In this document: one piece after another, positions 15,054-17,980 of the stretch
Numbering within the stretch: position 1 is the stretch's first letter
How the letters are laid out: each line of letters opens with the position of its first letter
NCBI GenBank assembly: GCA_041581935.1
Contig: JBFICP010000039.1
Location: 1-17,980 of the forward strand
Direction of reading: 5' to 3'
Origin: JAABYT01 sp041581935
GTDB taxonomy: Bacteria; Pseudomonadota; Gammaproteobacteria; HK1
DNA length: 17,980 nucleotides
Position numbers and translations under genes: made by a program
The notes under the pieces: generated by a model
Databases searched by the model: none
Seen by the model: only the letters and a program-made list of their open reading frames with translations
Told to the model about the DNA's origin: nothing

Positions 15054-15776
15054 GTGCACACCATCATGCTGCTCAATCCGAAAGGCGGGTGCGGGAAAAC
15101 CACCATCGCGACCAATCTTGCCGCCTACTATGCGGGACAGGGCTTCCTGACCGCGCTCTTCGATCATGATGCCCAGGGCTCGAGCACGCGCTGGCTCGAG
15201 GCGCGACCGCCTTCGCGCGCCGCCATTCATGGCGTCGCTGCTTATCAATATCCCATCGGCGTGACCCGCAGCTTTCAGCTTCGCGTGCCGCTCAATACCG
15301 AGCGCGTCATTGTCGACACACCCGCGGGGCTCGCCGATCCGTACCTGCCGAACCTGTTGCGAACCGCCGACACCATCATCGTCCCGGTGCTACCGTCACC
15401 CATCGACATCGACGCCGTGCTTTCTCTGGTGGAAGTGCTGCGGCGCTTCGAGCCGGTGTGCAAGCATGGGGTGCGAATCACCGCCGTGGTCAACCGCGTT
15501 CCCGCCTATCGCAGCGGGCTCAAACCCCTGGAGAAGGCGCTCGAGAGCGTCGGCCTCAACGTCGCGACGCGCTTGCGGGAAACCCGCCGCTATCCGCGCG
15601 CCAGCGCCCGCGGCGTCGGGGTGATCGAGCTCGGCGGTATCGGCCGGGAGCGCTGCGTCGATGAGTGGCGTCCGCTTTGGGCGTGGCTTGAAAACAACCA
15701 GGACCGCGACGCGTTCACACCGGAGCGACGGGCGCGACCTCGGCTGTTTGCGGAACGCGCCGTCGCCCCCGCATAG
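15054..15776 (+). CDS. ParA/MinD-type ATPase (orphan)
   Basis: The 240-residue protein begins HTIMLLNPKGGCGKTTIATN after a GTG start, with the deviant Walker A K10-GGCGK15-TT. The Walker A' region is FDHDAQGSSTRWL at 36-48 and Walker B is VIVDTPAG at 85-92; PVLPSPIDIDAV and AVVNRVP follow as in ParA proteins. Such ATPases dimerise on ATP and bind DNA to position plasmids, chromosomes or protein complexes. No parB-like partner is in the window, so its cargo is unknown and chromosome partitioning should not be assumed. GTG at 15054 is chosen because GGGGGGA lies just upstream and the protein then starts at the usual point; the upstream open frame shows no family sequence. Confidence 0.85.
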   Translation: MHTIMLLNPKGGCGKTTIATNLAAYYAGQGFLTALFDHDAQGSSTRWLEARPPSRAAIHGVAAYQYPIGVTRSFQLRVPLNTERVIVDTPAGLADPYLPNLLRTADTIIVPVLPSPIDIDAVLSLVEVLRRFEPVCKHGVRITAVVNRVPAYRSGLKPLEKALESVGLNVATRLRETRRYPRASARGVGVIELGGIGRERCVDEWRPLWAWLENNQDRDAFTPERRARPRLFAERAVAPA

Positions 15777-15806
15777 CGCGCCTCAAAGCAAATCCGTATT
15801 TCGGGC

Positions 15807-15841
15807 GTAGGTCGAGCTTCGTTGCGCGCGGCTCGACCTAC
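15807..15841. repeat. Perfect 11-bp inverted repeat, REP-like
   Basis: GTAGGTCGAGC (15807-15817) and GCTCGACCTAC (15831-15841) are exact reverse complements around a 13-base loop. It sits in the 81-bp gap between the convergent ParA-like and fba genes. It lacks a T tract on both strands, and it resembles the extragenic palindromes starting GTAGGTCG that recur in some gammaproteobacterial genomes. It may stop transcription from both sides or simply be a dispersed repeat; only one copy is visible here. Confidence 0.7.
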
Positions 15842-15857
15842 CGGCTCCGCTCGCGAT

Positions 15858-16880
15858 TCACGCGGCCTTTTCCATGTTTTCTTCGTAGCGTCCCAGGGAT
15901 GCGGCGCTGTTGAGCTGCGCGCGGTGACGAAGCGCGGCCTGCGCCGCCTTACCGTTGGCGGCATCGCCGTTCCAGGTTTTCAACGCCGGTTCCTGAAGCG
16001 CCCGGGAGTAGGAGAAGCTGAGCTTCCACGGCAGCCGGCCGGCCATGGCATTCATCGCGTTGAGGTGGGCGGTCGCCTCCACGGGGGTCTGGCCGCCCGA
16101 TAGAAACACGATCCCCGGCAGCGCCGCCGGCACCGAGTTCTCGAGACAGCGGATGGTGCGTTCGGCCACCTCCTCGACACCGGCGCGCTTGGTGCACTTG
16201 TTTCCCGATAGGACCATGCTCGCCTTGAGAATGGTTCCCTCGAGCACGACGCGTTGCTCGTAGAGCTCGGCGAACAATGCGCGCAGCGTGGCTTCGCTCA
16301 CTTCGTAGCAGCGATCGATGTCGTGGTTTCCGTCCAGCAGTACCTCAGGCTCGACCATCGGCACGATGCCGGCTTCCTGACAAAGCGCCGCGTAGCGCGC
16401 GAGCGCATGACAGTTAGCGGTGATGCAGCCGCGGCTCGGCAGACCGTCGCCGATGGTGATGACGGCGCGCCACTTTGCGAACGGCGCCCCGAGCTCGCGG
16501 TACTCGGCCAGGCGATCCCGCAGGCCGTCGAGGCCCTCGGTGACTTTCTCGCCGGCGTGCCCCGCGAGGTCCTTGGCGCCGCCGTCGACCTTGATACCCG
16601 GCATGATACCCCGCGATGAGAGCACTTCTGCGAACGGAAGGCCGTCTGCGGTGGATTGGCGAATGGTTTCGTCAAAGAGAATCATGCCGCTGATGAACTC
16701 GTCGATGCCGTCGGCGGTGATCAGGAGCTCGCGATAGGCGCGGCGATTGTCTTCGGTGCACTCGGCGCCGATGGAGTCGAAGCGTTTCTTGATCGTCGGG
16801 CTGCTCTCGTCGATGGCGAGAATACCCTTGCCTTCGGCAACCATGGCACTGGCGATGGTTTCGATGGACTGTGAACTCAT
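15858..16880 (-). CDS. Fructose-bisphosphate aldolase, class I
   Basis: The 340-residue protein is an animal/plant-type class I aldolase that splits fructose 1,6-bisphosphate into dihydroxyacetone phosphate and glyceraldehyde 3-phosphate through a Schiff base. The Schiff-base lysine is K219 in LEGTILKASMV. Other family motifs are GKGILAIDESSPTIKKRF, ENRRAYREL-like NRRAYRELL, FAKWRAVI, LSGGQTP and LSFSYSRALQ. ATG at 16880 has AAGGA eight bases upstream and gives the correct N-terminus; the open frame to 16994 is rejected as it runs into gap. It lies 56 bp after gap on the same strand and is probably co-transcribed. It differs from the zinc-dependent class II enzyme of E. coli FbaA. Confidence 0.95.
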   Translation of the reverse strand: MSSQSIETIASAMVAEGKGILAIDESSPTIKKRFDSIGAECTEDNRRAYRELLITADGIDEFISGMILFDETIRQSTADGLPFAEVLSSRGIMPGIKVDGGAKDLAGHAGEKVTEGLDGLRDRLAEYRELGAPFAKWRAVITIGDGLPSRGCITANCHALARYAALCQEAGIVPMVEPEVLLDGNHDIDRCYEVSEATLRALFAELYEQRVVLEGTILKASMVLSGNKCTKRAGVEEVAERTIRCLENSVPAALPGIVFLSGGQTPVEATAHLNAMNAMAGRLPWKLSFSYSRALQEPALKTWNGDAANGKAAQAALRHRAQLNSAASLGRYEENMEKAA

Positions 16881-16936
16881 GACTGCGATCCTTGGTGATT
16901 TCTCGATGTTGATACTGTGCCGTGGACGCCGGCCCT

Positions 16937-17950
16937 TCAGGGCGCGTTGACGAGCGCGAGAGTCGTGTCCAGCATGCGGTTGGAAAAGCCCCATTCGTTA
17001 TCGTACCAGGACACCACCTTGACCAGCTTTCCGTCGATGACCTTGGTCAGCGACGACTCGTATGTCGACGAGGCCGGATCGTGGTTGAAGTCTACCGACA
17101 CGAGCGGTTTATCGTTGTAGTTCAGTATGCCTTTCAGCTCCTGCTCGGAGGCCGAGCGCATGATCCCGTCGATCTCGTCCTTGTTCGTGTCCCGTGACGC
17201 GGTAAATGTCAGGTCCACGAGCGACACGTTGATGGTGGGTACGCGCACGGCGAATCCGTCGAGCTTGCCGTTGAGCTCGGGCAGCACCAGACCGACCGCC
17301 TTGGCTGCCCCGGTGGTCGTCGGAATCATGGACTGGGTGGCCGAGCGTGCGCGGCGAAGGTCCTTGTGATAGACATCCGAGAGCACCTGGTCGTTGGTAT
17401 ATGAATGAATGGTGGTCATGAGCCCGGCCTCGACGCCGATTCGATCGTGCAACGGCTTCACCAGCGGCGCCAGGCAATTGGTCGTGCACGATGCATTGGA
17501 AATCACCGTATCCGATGACTTGAGGCTCTGGTGATTGACGCCGTACACGACGGTTGCATCCACGTCGGCGCCACCGGGCGCGGAAATAATGACTTTTTTT
17601 GCGCCGGCTTTCAGGTGCGCGCCGGCTTTCTCCTTGCTTGTGAAAAGTCCCGTGGACTCGTGCACCACGTCGACACCGAGCTTTTTCCAGGGCAGGTTCG
17701 CGGGATCGCGCTCGGCGCAGACCAGAATACGCTGGCCGTTGACCACCAGGTAATCGCCATCGACGCTCACCTCGCCGGGAAAGCGGCCGTGGGCCGTGTC
17801 GTATTGGGTCAGATGCGCGTTGGCCTCGGCGTCGCCCAAATCGTTGACGGCAACGATCTCGAACTCATCGGTGCGCCCGCTCTCGAACACGGCGCGCAGG
17901 ATGTTCCGGCCGATGCGTCCATAGCCGTTAATCGCAACTCTGATGGGCAT
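16937..17950 (-). CDS. gap: Glyceraldehyde-3-phosphate dehydrogenase, type I
   Basis: The 337-residue cytosolic enzyme converts glyceraldehyde 3-phosphate, NAD and phosphate to 1,3-bisphosphoglycerate. It starts PIRVAINGYGRIGRNILRA, the NAD-binding Rossmann motif. The catalytic cysteine is C155 in SNASCTTNCLAPL and the base is H182 in TTIHSYTNDQ. SWYDNEWGFSNRML near the end is the usual signature. The VNDLGD sequence (D37) favours NAD. The ATG at 17950 has GAGGAAA seven bases upstream. Class I aldolase follows directly; pgk and pyk, which often lie between these two genes in related bacteria, are absent here. Confidence 0.97.
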   Translation of the reverse strand: MPIRVAINGYGRIGRNILRAVFESGRTDEFEIVAVNDLGDAEANAHLTQYDTAHGRFPGEVSVDGDYLVVNGQRILVCAERDPANLPWKKLGVDVVHESTGLFTSKEKAGAHLKAGAKKVIISAPGGADVDATVVYGVNHQSLKSSDTVISNASCTTNCLAPLVKPLHDRIGVEAGLMTTIHSYTNDQVLSDVYHKDLRRARSATQSMIPTTTGAAKAVGLVLPELNGKLDGFAVRVPTINVSLVDLTFTASRDTNKDEIDGIMRSASEQELKGILNYNDKPLVSVDFNHDPASSTYESSLTKVIDGKLVKVVSWYDNEWGFSNRMLDTTLALVNAP

Positions 17951-17980
17951 AAGATTTCCTCGATTACGTTTGCTCAGACC

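Noticed and set aside
1..17980. Mobile element, CRISPR array, toxin-antitoxin or defence island
   Set aside because: No transposase, integrase, regularly spaced repeats, tRNA or known defence gene was seen; nearly all genes are core metabolism or division genes.

Overview
The window is ordinary core chromosome of a GC-rich gammaproteobacterium. The best clue is the run ygfB-pepP-ubiH-ubiI on one strand, facing away from a zapB-like gene, zapA, 6S RNA and fau on the other. That layout is familiar from Escherichia coli and Pseudomonas. Divergent rpiA and ilvA, and an eukaryote-type class I aldolase beside gap, also fit Pseudomonas-, Xanthomonas- or purple-sulfur-like lineages. I cannot name a genus. 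There is no phage, transposase, CRISPR array, tRNA or rRNA.

Layout. 1-495 (+) is the 3' part of adhC/frmA (glutathione-dependent formaldehyde oxidation), followed by a JmjC-type cupin oxygenase (540-1739, +). A tight minus-strand group rpiA, PA0069-type radical SAM protein and DUF72 protein runs from 4264 down to 1788. ilvA (4391-5905, +) diverges from rpiA across a 126-bp spacer. From 7797 down to 5955 (-) run the zapB-like gene, zapA, ssrS (6S RNA), fau and an EVE-domain gene, with a good sigma70 promoter at 7889-7917. From 8070 (+) run ygfB, pepP, ubiH and ubiI, then purC. On the minus strand at 13690-14727 lies a secreted HtrA-like protein that has lost its catalytic triad. A 326-bp intergenic region with repeats separates it from a divergent orphan ParA-like ATPase (15054-15776, +). 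The window ends with gap and class I fba on the minus strand, and an 11-bp perfect inverted repeat lies between fba and the ParA gene.

How the genes work together. ubiH and ubiI supply two ring hydroxylations of ubiquinone synthesis. The zapB-like gene and zapA belong to cell division, and 6S RNA tunes RNA polymerase in stationary phase. fau recycles 5-formyl-tetrahydrofolate, and purC makes purines. rpiA, gap and fba are central carbon enzymes. The items that depart most from routine are the triad-less HtrA-like protein, the dyad repeats beside it, the orphan ParA, the REP-like palindrome, and the rpiA-radical SAM-DUF72 group. I see no strong evidence for a wholly new system. The pseudoprotease/repeat/ParA block at 13.7-15.8 kb is the most promising place to look.
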